A DNA stretch of 64,000 nt from Pseudoneobacillus rhizosphaerae (lineage in GTDB: Bacteria > Bacillota > Bacilli > Bacillales > Cytobacillaceae), in the NCBI RefSeq assembly GCF_917563885.1, contig NZ_CAKJTG010000001.1, forward strand, positions 186,001-250,000, in the 5' to 3' direction. The notes under the pieces were generated by a model. It did not search any database, was not told the DNA's origin, and saw nothing but the letters and a program-made list of their open reading frames with translations. Position 1 is the first letter of the stretch; every line of letters starts with the position of its first letter. This document shows positions 48,047-56,679 of the stretch, in pieces. A program made the translations under genes and the position numbers.

Positions 48047-48395
48047 TTATACAGTTTGCCCTCTGTCAAAGATGTATTTATCTCCTTCTTCGGTTTGCAT
48101 GATGATACTCCAATTGTATAACGGTTGCTCATTTTTGAAAGTGAATTCCCCTTCGACGTAGGCTATATGCGTGTTGAAATTCTCTTTGAAGTGTTGAGCC
48201 TTTTCAATTGGGACAAAGATTTGTTTCGTTTTCTCGCCCATTTCAATAGGGAAAAGCTGTTTATCTGCATCATAACGTCCAATAGTTAAGGGTGATAAGA
48301 CTGGAGAGACATATGCTTGTAACGCCTGGAACTGATTTTCATTAGCAATTTGCATACCTATGTAAAAAGTCTTGCAAATCACTAAATTGTATCAT
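48047..48395 (-). CDS. Uncharacterised protein, first gene of the cassette; apparent frameshift near 48347
   Basis: The main frame (from GTG 48382 or ATG 48355) encodes about 102-111 residues with no recognised family (QFQALQAYVSPVLSPL, EYIV-like beta strands). No good ribosome site serves these starts. A second frame starts at ATG 48395 behind GAGGGG and runs MIQFSDLQDFLHRYANC to a stop at 48344. Removing one base near 48347-48349 joins the frames smoothly (...HRYANANENQFQALQ). This suggests an N-terminal frameshift, by mutation, sequencing error or programmed shifting. A short region (47983-48046) separates it from the next gene. Confidence 0.55.
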
Positions 48396-49286
48396 CTGTT
48401 AACTACCCCTCTAGTGTTATTTTTTAATATATTCATAGTTGGCTACCTAGTTATATTTCGTAAATCTCCTCCTGCACTTGGAATTCACTTTGTGCTAATA
48501 ATGGAAGTTATTTAAGTATATATTAACACGATAGATAGTTAGGATTGGGGATTGTTTATTGTTGGTGGACTATTAAAATCTGCCATAGTGACAGACAGAA
48601 GGGTATTCCCAATCCCGCAACCCCTCATATAACTTCCGTATTAGATCAAAATTGAGACGATTAAAGTAGTTAATAACTAACTGATCAAAACACGAACATA
48701 TCTATCAATCAAACGTTTGATTGAATCGGGCTAAAGCCTCTTCCACTCTAGCTTTGATGAGATTTAATCAAACGTTTGATTAAGAATGCACACCCCTCAG
48801 AGCTAGGACAAGGTACCTATTTCCTTTTACCTATTTTAAAATAGCAATTTTCAATCAAACGTTTGATTGAATTCAAATTCACTCACCGACTTCATTGAAG
48901 AAATTCCACCCTTACAAAGTTCTACAGTTTTCGCACTTTCTATTGAAATAATAAAAAGTGTTTCTTCAGTAGCTAGTAAGATTAGCCATCTAAAAAACTC
49001 TTAAGTCATGCACAGTTGACACACCTAAATGGTCATGAGGAAGCATGATGGATTCTTAGTAACCTCAACTAACATGCGTTTCCCTAATTTAACTAACTAT
49101 GGCAGAGACAAGGAACCTGTCCTCCAATCAACATATTGTATAACCTCTATGTAGATGTTACCATCATTTAGTAGAAATACAGTAAACAAGCAGTTAATCC
49201 TCAATGACTTCCATGTAACATAGTTTGAAACATGGAAAATTGAAGAATGACATAGGACTGAGAATGGAGAGGAATGGAGAGATACT
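48396..49286. other. Long intergenic region upstream of the three-gene cassette
   Basis: It contains copy B of the dispersed repeat (48684-48952), and probably the cassette promoter in 48400-48540. A GGGATTG / CAATCCC inverted pair lies near 48545 and 48610. Near 49097-49117 a GGGACAAGG-type remnant (GAGACAAGGAACCTGTCC) occurs. No credible ORF: the 121-codon minus frame at 49097-49462 is antisense to the HlyIII-like gene. Confidence 0.55.
48684..48952. repeat. Dispersed repeat with 20-bp palindromes, copy B
   Basis: About 269 bp, homologous to copy C (63579-63879) along its length, and to copy A at its start. It has three palindromes: TCAATCAAACGTTTGATTGA at 48705-48724 and 48851-48870, and the 16-bp AATCAAACGTTTGATT at 48766-48781. 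It ends in a conserved TACAAAGTTCTACAGTTTTC segment. No ORF. Confidence 0.88.
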
Positions 49287-49928
49287 ATGGCAAACACCCA
49301 CACTTTCAGTAAAGGCGAGGAGATCGCAAATTCGATTACACATGGAATAGGTATTCTATTAAGCATAGCAGCGCTCGTATTGCTGATTGTCTTTTCCGCA
49401 TTGCACGGAACAGCTTGGCATGTTGTAAGCTTTACCATTTTTGGTTCGACGATGATCATCATGTATACATCGTCTACACTGCTGCATGCTTTCCCAGAAG
49501 GAAGCAGAATGAAGGACTTATTTGAGATATTTGACCATTCTTCTATTTACTTTTTTATTGCTGGAACGTATACACCTTATATGTTTGTCGTCGTTAAAGG
49601 TTGGGTAGGCTGGACGATTTTTGGGATTGTATGGGGAATGGCGATTGGGGGAACGGTTTTTAAATCCTTCTTCGTCAAAAAATACCTGTTCACCTCAACT
49701 GCCCTTTACGTTCTGATGGGTTGGCTAATTGTGTTTGCTTGGAAACCGTTATCTGAAAACATGACTCCAACCGGCTTCATGTATTTAGTTATAGGTGGAT
49801 TGCTCTATACCTTAGGCTCTGTTTTTTACATGTGGAGAGGATTCCAATTCCACCATGCTCTCTGGCACCTGTTTGTCATAGCCGGCAGCATCATGCACTT
49901 TTTTAGTGTGCTAACTCTACTGAATTGA
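49287..49928 (+). CDS. Hemolysin III family (PAQR-like) membrane protein
   Basis: This is a seven-helix integral membrane protein of 213 residues. Signature residues include EEIANSITHGIGILLS (helix 1), the SSTLLHAFPE segment, IFDHSSIYFFIAGTYTPY (metal-ligand region) and the FHHALWHLFVIAGSIMHFF ending, whose His residues form the zinc site of PAQR proteins. B. subtilis YqfA is a relative. The molecular activity is not settled. ATG follows GGAGAG. Confidence 0.93.
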   Translation: MANTHTFSKGEEIANSITHGIGILLSIAALVLLIVFSALHGTAWHVVSFTIFGSTMIIMYTSSTLLHAFPEGSRMKDLFEIFDHSSIYFFIAGTYTPYMFVVVKGWVGWTIFGIVWGMAIGGTVFKSFFVKKYLFTSTALYVLMGWLIVFAWKPLSENMTPTGFMYLVIGGLLYTLGSVFYMWRGFQFHHALWHLFVIAGSIMHFFSVLTLLN

Positions 49929-50213
49929 CATTTTGGTTTTTAAAAAACACTTGATTAATTGGGTGATAGAAGGGCAAGAGTACGGTAAACTATCGGGTGT
50001 GATATGGGGGTCACAACATACCTGTCCGCTTGAAACTGATATGAATCATCTATATAATTAGTTTAATTACACACAAATGGATTTCCCAATGCGTTCCATT
50101 TACTAGATTTCGTATATTATATCAATATGATAGATGTACATCGGCTAATAAGTTAAAACTCGTACATGTGAATTATGATAAATTCAAAACTTAACAAACT
50201 CGGAGGAATACAA

Positions 50214-50486
50214 ATGGCAAAGCCTACAAACATGTGCCAAAGCTGTGGAATGCCTATGAAAGTTTCAAGTGACTTTGGAACTGAAAAGGATGGGACACTG
50301 TCAGAAAAATACTGTCACTATTGTTATAAAAATGGTGAATGGATACAGCCTGACTTAACATTCGATGAATTTTATGCATTCAGTTTAAAACGGTTTCAAG
50401 AATCAGATATGAATCGGGTTGCAAAATTTTTTCTAAATAAAATGTACACAAAAAAATTCTTAAAAAAATTAGAACGCTGGCGTTAA
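50214..50486 (+). CDS. Small putative zinc-ribbon protein
   Basis: This 90-residue protein has CQSCGMPM at residues 7-14 and CHYCY near residue 38, a zinc-ribbon pair, then a helical tail ending LKKLERWR. It is a paralogue of 7520-7777. The start is ATG 50214 behind CGGAGGA; the upstream frame from 50175 is leader sequence. Function unknown. Confidence 0.8.
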   Translation: MAKPTNMCQSCGMPMKVSSDFGTEKDGTLSEKYCHYCYKNGEWIQPDLTFDEFYAFSLKRFQESDMNRVAKFFLNKMYTKKFLKKLERWR

Positions 50487-50487
50487 T

Positions 50488-50672
50488 GGGACAGGTTCAA
50501 CGTCCCAGCCAACAGCTACGCTTAAGGTCGTAAAGTTACTGTTATTACCAAGAGTCGTAAGCTAACTCATTTTACAAAATAATGCTACAAATCAAAAAAA
50601 CAGGTAGAAAGTTTAATAAACTCTCTACCTGTTTTTGCTTTCTTTGGGACAAGGTACCTGTCCCCTTGTCCC
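50488..50672. repeat. Composite intergenic repeat with GGGACAAGG palindrome, copy 1
   Basis: It begins GGGACAGGTTCAACGTCCC, continues through CCCAGCCAACAGC and AAGTTACTGTTA, holds a stem AACAGGTAGA / TCTACCTGTT with T-run (bidirectional terminator for the convergent zinc-ribbon and TPM genes), and ends in GGGACAAGG...CCTTGTCCC (50646-50672). A similar string of modules lies at 56457-56637. Confidence 0.75.
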
Positions 50673-50685
50673 AGTCCCTCCTGAT

Positions 50686-51468
50686 TTACCATCCTCTTCC
50701 TGCTCCACCTCCACCTGAAGAACCTCCTCCCCCACCGCGGAATCCACCACCACCGCCAGCACCGCCGCCTCTTCCACCACTTCTTAAAATAATGGATAGA
50801 AGCATTTGGGTGAGGAAACCACCGAAGAATTTAAAATCTAGAAACAGCACAACCACGGCAATGATAATAAATAACCACGATGGGATACCGGAACCACCTG
50901 TAGGTTGTGCTTGTTGAGGAAGTGATGGTGGAGATCCTATCGTCAGTTGGTTCTCTTCTAGACCGTATTCATTTAATACTTCCTTTGTGACTATTTTATA
51001 GGTTTGATCAATGGCCAAATTGGGTTGCTGATTTTTTAAGTAAGGGATGGTGTATTCATCCAATATCCGTCCAACTTTACCGTCTGGTAGTCTACCCTCT
51101 AAGCCGTATCCTACCTCAATCCATACCTTTCGATCGGCCATTGCCAGCACAATCAAAACTCCGTTATCCTCACTCTTACTCCCAATTCCATATTGACGAA
51201 AAGCTGTATTCGAAAATTCCTGGATCGGTTGATCTCCAGTCGTGTCTACGGTCAAAACAGCAATTTGTGCTGTAGTTTTATCCTCTAGTGCTCTTCCTAA
51301 GCTTCTAATCCCAGCCTTCTCAGACTCCGTTAATACCTGCGCAAAGTCTTGAACATAAATGTCACCGACAGGGCTCGGAATAGTCTGGTCTTGAGCAGAT
51401 GCATACCCAACACTTAGGACGCAAACCAAACATAGTAAAAGAAAGCCGATGATACGACTTACTTTCAT
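50686..51468 (-). CDS. TPM domain protein, YgcG family
   Basis: This 260-residue secreted or membrane-bound protein has a signal peptide (to about residue 25), a TPM domain (about 30-155: VYVQDFAQVLTESEKAGI, ALEDKTTAQIAVLTVDTTG, YGLEGRLPDGKVGRILDE), one membrane helix (about 197-213) and a Gly-rich, RG-rich tail. The domain is linked to photosystem repair in plants and has phosphatase activity in some members; the bacterial role is uncertain. It overlaps the lemA-type gene by one base and is co-expressed with it, a common pair. Confidence 0.9.
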   Translation of the reverse strand: MKVSRIIGFLLLCLVCVLSVGYASAQDQTIPSPVGDIYVQDFAQVLTESEKAGIRSLGRALEDKTTAQIAVLTVDTTGDQPIQEFSNTAFRQYGIGSKSEDNGVLIVLAMADRKVWIEVGYGLEGRLPDGKVGRILDEYTIPYLKNQQPNLAIDQTYKIVTKEVLNEYGLEENQLTIGSPPSLPQQAQPTGGSGIPSWLFIIIAVVVLFLDFKFFGGFLTQMLLSIILRSGGRGGGAGGGGGFRGGGGGSSGGGGAGRGW

Positions 51469-52043
51469 TAACCATTGCCTCCAAAATCAACTTCAGGTGC
51501 TTCAGTTGCACCAGGAGCTGCTTTAAAATACTGCTTTTCATCAAAGCCAGTCATTCCTGCAATAAGAGCACCAGGAAACTGCTTCACTCTTTTGTTATAA
51601 ACAGCGACCTGATCATTATAGTCTCTACGAGCTACGGAAATCCGATTTTCAGTTCCAGACAACTCATCCATAAGACGTGTAAATTGCTGATCCGCTTTTA
51701 GATTAGGATAGTTCTCAACTACCACAAGCAAGCGACTTAAAGCTCCGGAAAGCTCCGCATTGGCGGTGGCCTCTTCTTCAACCGTTCCTGCACCAGCTAG
51801 TCGGGCTCTTGCATCTGATATCGAAGCAATCACTTCTTTTTCATGCGCCGCATAGCCTTTTACGGTATTAACTAGGTTCGGTATTAAATCAAGTCTTCGT
51901 TGCAGCTGGTTCTCAATTTGTGCATACGACTGATCCACATTTTCCGCTAACGTCACAAACTTATTATAGCTAGACATTAACATGCCACCAATAATGACAA
52001 TCACAATTACAATGACCCCTAAACCAACTAAACCTTTTTTCAT
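51468..52043 (-). CDS. LemA family protein
   Basis: This 191-residue membrane-anchored protein has an N-terminal helix (about residues 5-27), then the LemA four-helix coiled-coil: YNKFVTLAENVDQSYAQIENQLQRRLDLIPNLVNTVKGYAAHEKEV and ENRISVARRDYNDQVAVYNKRVKQFPG. The role is unknown, but LemA genes often sit with TPM/YgcG genes, as here. TAATG overlap links the two. GGAGG precedes the ATG. Confidence 0.93.
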   Translation of the reverse strand: MKKGLVGLGVIVIVIVIIGGMLMSSYNKFVTLAENVDQSYAQIENQLQRRLDLIPNLVNTVKGYAAHEKEVIASISDARARLAGAGTVEEEATANAELSGALSRLLVVVENYPNLKADQQFTRLMDELSGTENRISVARRDYNDQVAVYNKRVKQFPGALIAGMTGFDEKQYFKAAPGATEAPEVDFGGNG

Positions 52044-52206
52044 TTAATAATCGCCCTCCTATTATTGTAGTATGTCTTAAAAAGAGGGAAATTTTACATC
52101 GGGACAGAGGGATAGGTTCATCGTCCCAGCCAACTGCTCCACTAGTTTAAATAATCAGAAATGTGTCTACACTGTAGGGGAAATGATTTTATTTTGGGGT
52201 GGTATT

Positions 52207-53355
52207 TTGAAGAGGTTATTGATTTTTTGTGTATTGGGGTTAGCTTTAACGGTTGGGGTTTGGTCTGCGGTTGATTTGATTGATGATAATGAGGCTACTG
52301 ATTCAAGTCGTGATCAAAGTCCTTATGGTCAGGATGCAAAAGAGGTAATGAAAAAGGCAGTTGAGGTTTCGGTTTCGGATGATGGGAATGTGAATGCTAA
52401 TCATTTGTATATCCCGTGGACGGTTAATAAGAATGGTAGTTTGTTTTTCTTGAGTCAACGGGAAGGGTCCGTTATTCAAATCAACGGGGACCTTGGTTTA
52501 GTTGATGTCCAGGATGTGAAGGTTTCTAAGGAGATTTATCACAAAGGCGAAGGTGGCTTTCTTGGGTTTACGTTAGCTCCTGATTTTGCCGATTCGAAAC
52601 GAGCGTATGCTTATCACTCCTACCAAAAGAATGGCAAAACGTTGAACAGAATTGTCTCATTGAAGCTCGCAGACAATATATGGAAAGAAGACGGTGTGCT
52701 TTTGGAAAATATTCCAGGTGGAGCGGCCAATAGTGGGGGTCGAATTAAAATTGGACCGGATGGGATGCTTTATGCCACAACAGGCGATGTGGGCGTGAAA
52801 AACAACGCCCAAAACCTTAACAGTCTAGCCGGGAAGATTTTACGAATGACGACATCGGGTGAAATTCCAACCGACAACCCATTTAAGGACTCCTATGTGT
52901 ATTCCTATGGTCATCGTAATCCTCAAGGATTAGCTTGGGATGATAAGGGAAACCTCTATAGTTCCGAGCATGGCGAAGCTGGGCATGATGAAATTAACTT
53001 GATCCAAGCTGGCAAAAATTACGGTTGGCCTAAGATTCAAGGGGATATGGAAGCAGCAGGTATGGTGAAGCCGTTGATTCAATCTGGCGATTCCACTTGG
53101 GCTCCTTCTGGAATGGCCTTCCATGATGGCAATCTCTATGTGGCTTCATTAGCAGGTAAGAAAATTTTCACTTATGATGTGGCTAGTCAAGAACTTTCGG
53201 AGTTTTTCACCGAGGCAGGCAGGTTACGGGATGTATTAGTGGACGAAAACGAGCTTTACACGATTACGAGTAACCGTGATAATCGGGGGAATCCAACCGA
53301 TAAAGATGACCGATTAATTCAAATGTCATTGTCGAAAAAAGCGTCAACTAATTAA
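52207..53355 (+). CDS. PQQ-dependent sugar dehydrogenase-like protein (soluble GDH/aldose dehydrogenase fold)
   Basis: This protein of about 382 residues has an N-terminal signal or anchor segment (RLLIFCVLGLALTVGVW). The six-bladed propeller fold of sGDH/Asd is evident from GEGGFLGFTLAPDF, GGRIKIGPDGMLYATTGD, SYGHRNPQGLAWD and EHGEAGHDEINLI. Related proteins oxidise aldoses to lactones with PQQ outside the membrane. A TTG start at 52207 behind GGGGTGG is preferred; an ATG at 52183 is possible. Whether this species makes PQQ cannot be seen here. The gluconate operon 3.5 kb away is a suggestive neighbour. Confidence 0.85.
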   Translation: MKRLLIFCVLGLALTVGVWSAVDLIDDNEATDSSRDQSPYGQDAKEVMKKAVEVSVSDDGNVNANHLYIPWTVNKNGSLFFLSQREGSVIQINGDLGLVDVQDVKVSKEIYHKGEGGFLGFTLAPDFADSKRAYAYHSYQKNGKTLNRIVSLKLADNIWKEDGVLLENIPGGAANSGGRIKIGPDGMLYATTGDVGVKNNAQNLNSLAGKILRMTTSGEIPTDNPFKDSYVYSYGHRNPQGLAWDDKGNLYSSEHGEAGHDEINLIQAGKNYGWPKIQGDMEAAGMVKPLIQSGDSTWAPSGMAFHDGNLYVASLAGKKIFTYDVASQELSEFFTEAGRLRDVLVDENELYTITSNRDNRGNPTDKDDRLIQMSLSKKASTN

Positions 53356-53396
53356 AAAAAGGCAATCACCCACTAAACTTGGGTGATTGCCTTTTT
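53356..53396 (+). terminator. Terminator of the sugar dehydrogenase gene
   Basis: Stem AAAGGCAATCACCC / GGGTGATTGCCTTT followed by TTATTTTTTT. Confidence 0.85.
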
Positions 53397-53407
53397 ATTT
53401 TTTTGTA

Positions 53408-53758
53408 GGCTCTGTTAAACACCATTGTTGATATTTGTCCTTGAGAAAGCGGTAAGAAATACAAGCAATCAATTGTGACCGAAACCAGCCAAAATAGGCA
53501 ATTTTGCCGCCATTTCTTTTAAGTGAAAAACAAACCCTCATCACCTTCACAATAAATTTAATCGCCTAAAAGGACGTTTTAATCGCCTAAATATCCAATT
53601 TAACCGCCTAATATCACCGTATAATCGCCTAAAACCACCATTTAATCGCCTAAGCCATTTTCCCAAAAGAAAATTACCTCTTTTTGGTTAGTACCGCCAT
53701 CAGACGGAGATTATTTGTTGAATGAAGTAGAAAATCAACATTAAACTTAACAAAGCTT
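53408..53758. repeat. TIR-flanked MITE-like element with 21-bp internal repeats
   Basis: The left end GGCTCTGTTAAACACCATTG TTGAT (from 53408) is matched in reverse by the right end (53731-53758), which reads GCTTTGTTAAGTTTAATG TTGAT; the match covers GCTxTGTTAA and TGTTGATxTT. The left end also resembles the TIR at 40331. No ORF. The central part holds the 21-bp array at 53557-53661. The element lies between two convergent genes. Confidence 0.65.
53557..53661. repeat. Five direct 21-bp repeats, core TTTAATCGCCTAA
   Basis: Units of exactly 21 bp start at 53557, 53578, 53599, 53620 and 53641, each with T(A/T)TAA(T/C)CGCCTAA followed by 8 variable bases. 21 bp is two helical turns, so all cores face the same side of the DNA. 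There are no inverted copies. Confidence 0.85.
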
Positions 53759-53773
53759 TTTTCTAAAAAGATC

Positions 53774-56029
53774 TCAACTACCGCCGAGGCTCTTAACATA
53801 TTCGGAAACAGCCTTAATTTCATCCTTTGTTAAGGTATCCTTAAACGCCGGCATACCGCCTCCACCATTTTCAACTTGGTGGATGATGGCCTCAAGATCC
53901 ATCGCGGAATCCTGTAAATTTGGCCCATTATGTCCACCCGCCCCTTGATTACCGTGGCAAGCCAAACAATTACCGATATAGATGTTTTCCCCTGTTGCGG
54001 TGGTTTTATCTTCTTCTTTATTTTGATCAGTTGCTTTCTGCTTCTCGTTTTCCGACGATTTTTTCACTGGTGAAACATTGATTTTATCATTCGGGATGTC
54101 CTTTAAGGAGCCATATTTACCTTCTAATGAGAAGGTATAAATTTTGTCCCCATGTTTGGTGCCAGCTAGAGTATTTCCAGCGGCGAATATCGAGATATAT
54201 TGCTTTCCATTGATTTCATAGGTAATCGGCGGTGCATTGGCACCCGCATCCATCATAAACTCCCATAACTCCTTCCCATTGGTTGCATCATAGGCAAGGA
54301 TCCGTCCATCATTGTGGCCGGTAAATAATAAATTTCCTTTCGTTGTTAAAATTCCACTATAAGCGATTGTATCCCAATTTTTTTGCCAAACGATTTTATT
54401 CGTTTTAATATCAAGTGCCGTTACGGTCCCAAGGTGAGGGGATTTTTCCACTGGCTGCCAAACGCTTCCGATGTACTCTTTACCTTCCTCAAATCGCTGT
54501 TCTTCTTCCTCCCCGTAATGGGCGTAGGCAAAATAATTATCGTTGGCCAACACATAGAATAATTCAGTGTTCGGGTTGTAAGCCGATGGTGGCCAGTTAG
54601 CTCCACCTTGTGGCGAAGGTTTTAGCGTAATCGGTGTATCCCAGAATGGTGTAAAAATATCTCCAATTTTGCCCTTGAAATCCGCTGGCAGATCACGTTT
54701 TACATCTTCCTCTGTGATTGTCTGTGGGATAAAGGCATCGCCGACTGGAAAGGGCTGCGTTGGCGAAGTCTTTTGATTTTTATTTTGCGGTACAGGTTTT
54801 TCCTCTATGCCGATAAGTGGTTTTCCATTGGTACGGTCTAAAATATAGAGCCAGCCCGTTTTCCCGGCTTGGACAATTCCCTTGCGCATCTTGCCATTCA
54901 TTTTTACATCAAATAACACAACCGGATTGGCAGGGTCTAAATCCCAGATATCATGGTGTACTTCTTGGAAGTGCCATTTGTATTTTCCTGTATTCACATC
55001 TAGGGCAAGAACTGAATTGGCGAATAAATTATCGCCTTCTCGTTTACTGCCATCTAGATCTGGCGAGGTGTTTCCAGTGGCAAAATAAATCATCCCTAAT
55101 TCAGGGTCAATCGCTGGTGTTTGCCAAACCGGAGCACCACCCGTTAGCCAGTTGCGGGTATCTTTCGGCCACGTTTCACTCCCTACATCGCCTGGGGCTG
55201 GCAGGGTGTAGGTGCGCCAAATTTGTCTTCCGATTTCAGCATCATAGGCGGCTACAAATCCTCTAATTTGATACTCCCCACCAGCAATTCCGGTATAGAC
55301 CTTTCCATCATAGTAGAGAGGGGCGCTGGTAATCGTATATCCCTTTTCCCATTCATCTACCTGTGTTTCCCAAACCACTTTACCTGTTTTCTGATCTAAG
55401 GCCACCAGTCTTGCGTCAAGAAGCCCGACAAATACTTTACCGTCTCCGACTGCAACACCGCGGCTTGTCCAACCACAACAAACGGTGTCTAATCCTTCCG
55501 CCAGCTGCGGTCGATATTCCCAAATCATTTTACCTGTTTTGGCATCAAGCGCTTGAACATCATTCGCACCCGTAATGGTGAACATCACGCCATCATAAAC
55601 AATTGGCGTCGCCTCACCCGAATATTTAAATTCTTTACCTGAACCTAGACTCGTCACCCATTCTACTTTTAAATTCTTCACGTTCGAGGCCGTAATTTGG
55701 TCTAGCGGGGAATACCTGCTATTGTTGATATCTCCGCCATTTGTTACCCAATTTCCCGCCGGTGCCTTGACTAATTCAGCGGACGTAAACTTAGGAGCTA
55801 CTTTCGCAGGATATTCCATATGCTGGTAAGATTTAGCGTTTCTACCCGCCACCGTGTTTCGCGGTAGTTCATCTTCTGTATTCTGCTTACTATCCTCCCC
55901 CTCGTTCCCTTTCTTTGCTTCAGAATTCTCCTCATTTTTCTTATCGTTTGCCTTGTCCGAATTTGAGCACCCGGCAATGGCAAAAATCAAAAGGAAAAAC
56001 AAAATAAAAATCCAACTTGCTTTTTTCAC
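53774..56029 (-). CDS. PQQ-dependent quinohemoprotein alcohol dehydrogenase-like lipoprotein
   Basis: This 751-residue protein has a lipobox IAGC (C21), an acidic linker, an eight-bladed PQQ propeller (about 85-650) and a C-terminal cytochrome c domain. The PQQ site is read as vicinal Cys C184-C185 (TVCCGW), Asn N320 (ATGN) and catalytic D363 in HDIWDLD. D365, two residues on, matches the extra Asp that marks lanthanide-dependent enzymes. The heme motif is C688-xx-C691-H692 and M726 (GGMPAF) is the likely axial ligand. It should pass electrons from an alcohol or sugar to the respiratory chain on the outer membrane face. The substrate is unknown. Confidence 0.88.
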   Translation of the reverse strand: MKKASWIFILFFLLIFAIAGCSNSDKANDKKNEENSEAKKGNEGEDSKQNTEDELPRNTVAGRNAKSYQHMEYPAKVAPKFTSAELVKAPAGNWVTNGGDINNSRYSPLDQITASNVKNLKVEWVTSLGSGKEFKYSGEATPIVYDGVMFTITGANDVQALDAKTGKMIWEYRPQLAEGLDTVCCGWTSRGVAVGDGKVFVGLLDARLVALDQKTGKVVWETQVDEWEKGYTITSAPLYYDGKVYTGIAGGEYQIRGFVAAYDAEIGRQIWRTYTLPAPGDVGSETWPKDTRNWLTGGAPVWQTPAIDPELGMIYFATGNTSPDLDGSKREGDNLFANSVLALDVNTGKYKWHFQEVHHDIWDLDPANPVVLFDVKMNGKMRKGIVQAGKTGWLYILDRTNGKPLIGIEEKPVPQNKNQKTSPTQPFPVGDAFIPQTITEEDVKRDLPADFKGKIGDIFTPFWDTPITLKPSPQGGANWPPSAYNPNTELFYVLANDNYFAYAHYGEEEEQRFEEGKEYIGSVWQPVEKSPHLGTVTALDIKTNKIVWQKNWDTIAYSGILTTKGNLLFTGHNDGRILAYDATNGKELWEFMMDAGANAPPITYEINGKQYISIFAAGNTLAGTKHGDKIYTFSLEGKYGSLKDIPNDKINVSPVKKSSENEKQKATDQNKEEDKTTATGENIYIGNCLACHGNQGAGGHNGPNLQDSAMDLEAIIHQVENGGGGMPAFKDTLTKDEIKAVSEYVKSLGGS

Positions 56030-56184
56030 TTAATTGACACCCCTTTCCACTCTTTTACTGTAATTTACCCGTATAATGAAAAATTATCTAAAACGAGTTA
56101 ATTTTTGCGGTGTGGACGGGGGACAGGTTCCTTGTCCCAGCCAACAGCCCTGCTTAAGCTGAGAGAGTCATCTCGGGTTGATAA

Positions 56185-56371
56185 ATAAGCGGAGAAATTT
56201 CCCTTAATTTCGAAATTAGCAGTGAAATGGCCTAATTAGACGGAAGAATTCCGACTATTTACTCAAAAAACGTCAAAATGGGTCATTTCGCTTTGCATAG
56301 TCGGAAAACCTCCCCTTATATTCCCCGAACAGATCCCTATTACGCAGTTTAACCGGAAAATCTCCGCTTAT
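56185..56371. repeat. 187-bp palindrome-rich element, copy 2
   Basis: Begins ATAAGCGGAGAAATTTC and ends AATCTCCGCTTAT. Shares TTTACTCAAAAAACGTCAAA and TACGCAGTTTAACCGG with copies 1 and 3. Upstream of it is a GGGACAGG / CCTTGTCCC palindrome (56115-56140). Confidence 0.85.
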
Positions 56372-56456
56372 TTTTAATATCAATATCAATATCAGTGGTT
56401 ACTAAAAGACTTCCTTATGTATTCATGATTCCGTTTAACTAACAGGCGGTACAGGG

Positions 56457-56637
56457 GAGACGGCGGGGACAGGTCTATCGCCCAGCCAACAGCTCCGCCT
56501 AAGGTCGAAAAGTTACTATTACCCATCAAGAATTGCAGCAGTGTGATTGGCTAACACATTTTACAAATCAAAATAAGTTTAATAAACTCTCTGCCTGTTT
56601 TTTTGATTTCTCTGGGACAAGTTCCCTTTGTCCCCCC
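56457..56637. repeat. Composite intergenic repeat, copy 2
   Basis: The module order matches copy 1 at 50488: GGGACAGG start, CCCAGCCAACAGCTC, AAGTTACTATTA, TTTTACAAAT, TTTAATAAACTCTCTGCCTG, then GGGACAAGTTCCC...TTTGTCCCC at 56613. No ORF in the whole gap 56030-56718. Confidence 0.7.
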
Positions 56638-56679
56638 TAACAAACTTCGACATTTACTGGTAAATCTATCAAAATTCAA

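Noticed and set aside
49097-49462. 121-codon minus-strand frame
   Set aside because: Overlaps the HlyIII-family gene antisense and lacks a ribosome site.
50582-50917. Pro-rich 111-codon plus-strand frame
   Set aside because: It is antisense to the Gly-rich tail of the TPM protein; poly-Gly coding sequence gives poly-Pro on the other strand.
54817-55266. 149-codon plus-strand frame
   Set aside because: Antisense to the quinohemoprotein gene, whose PQQ motifs and heme site are unmistakable.
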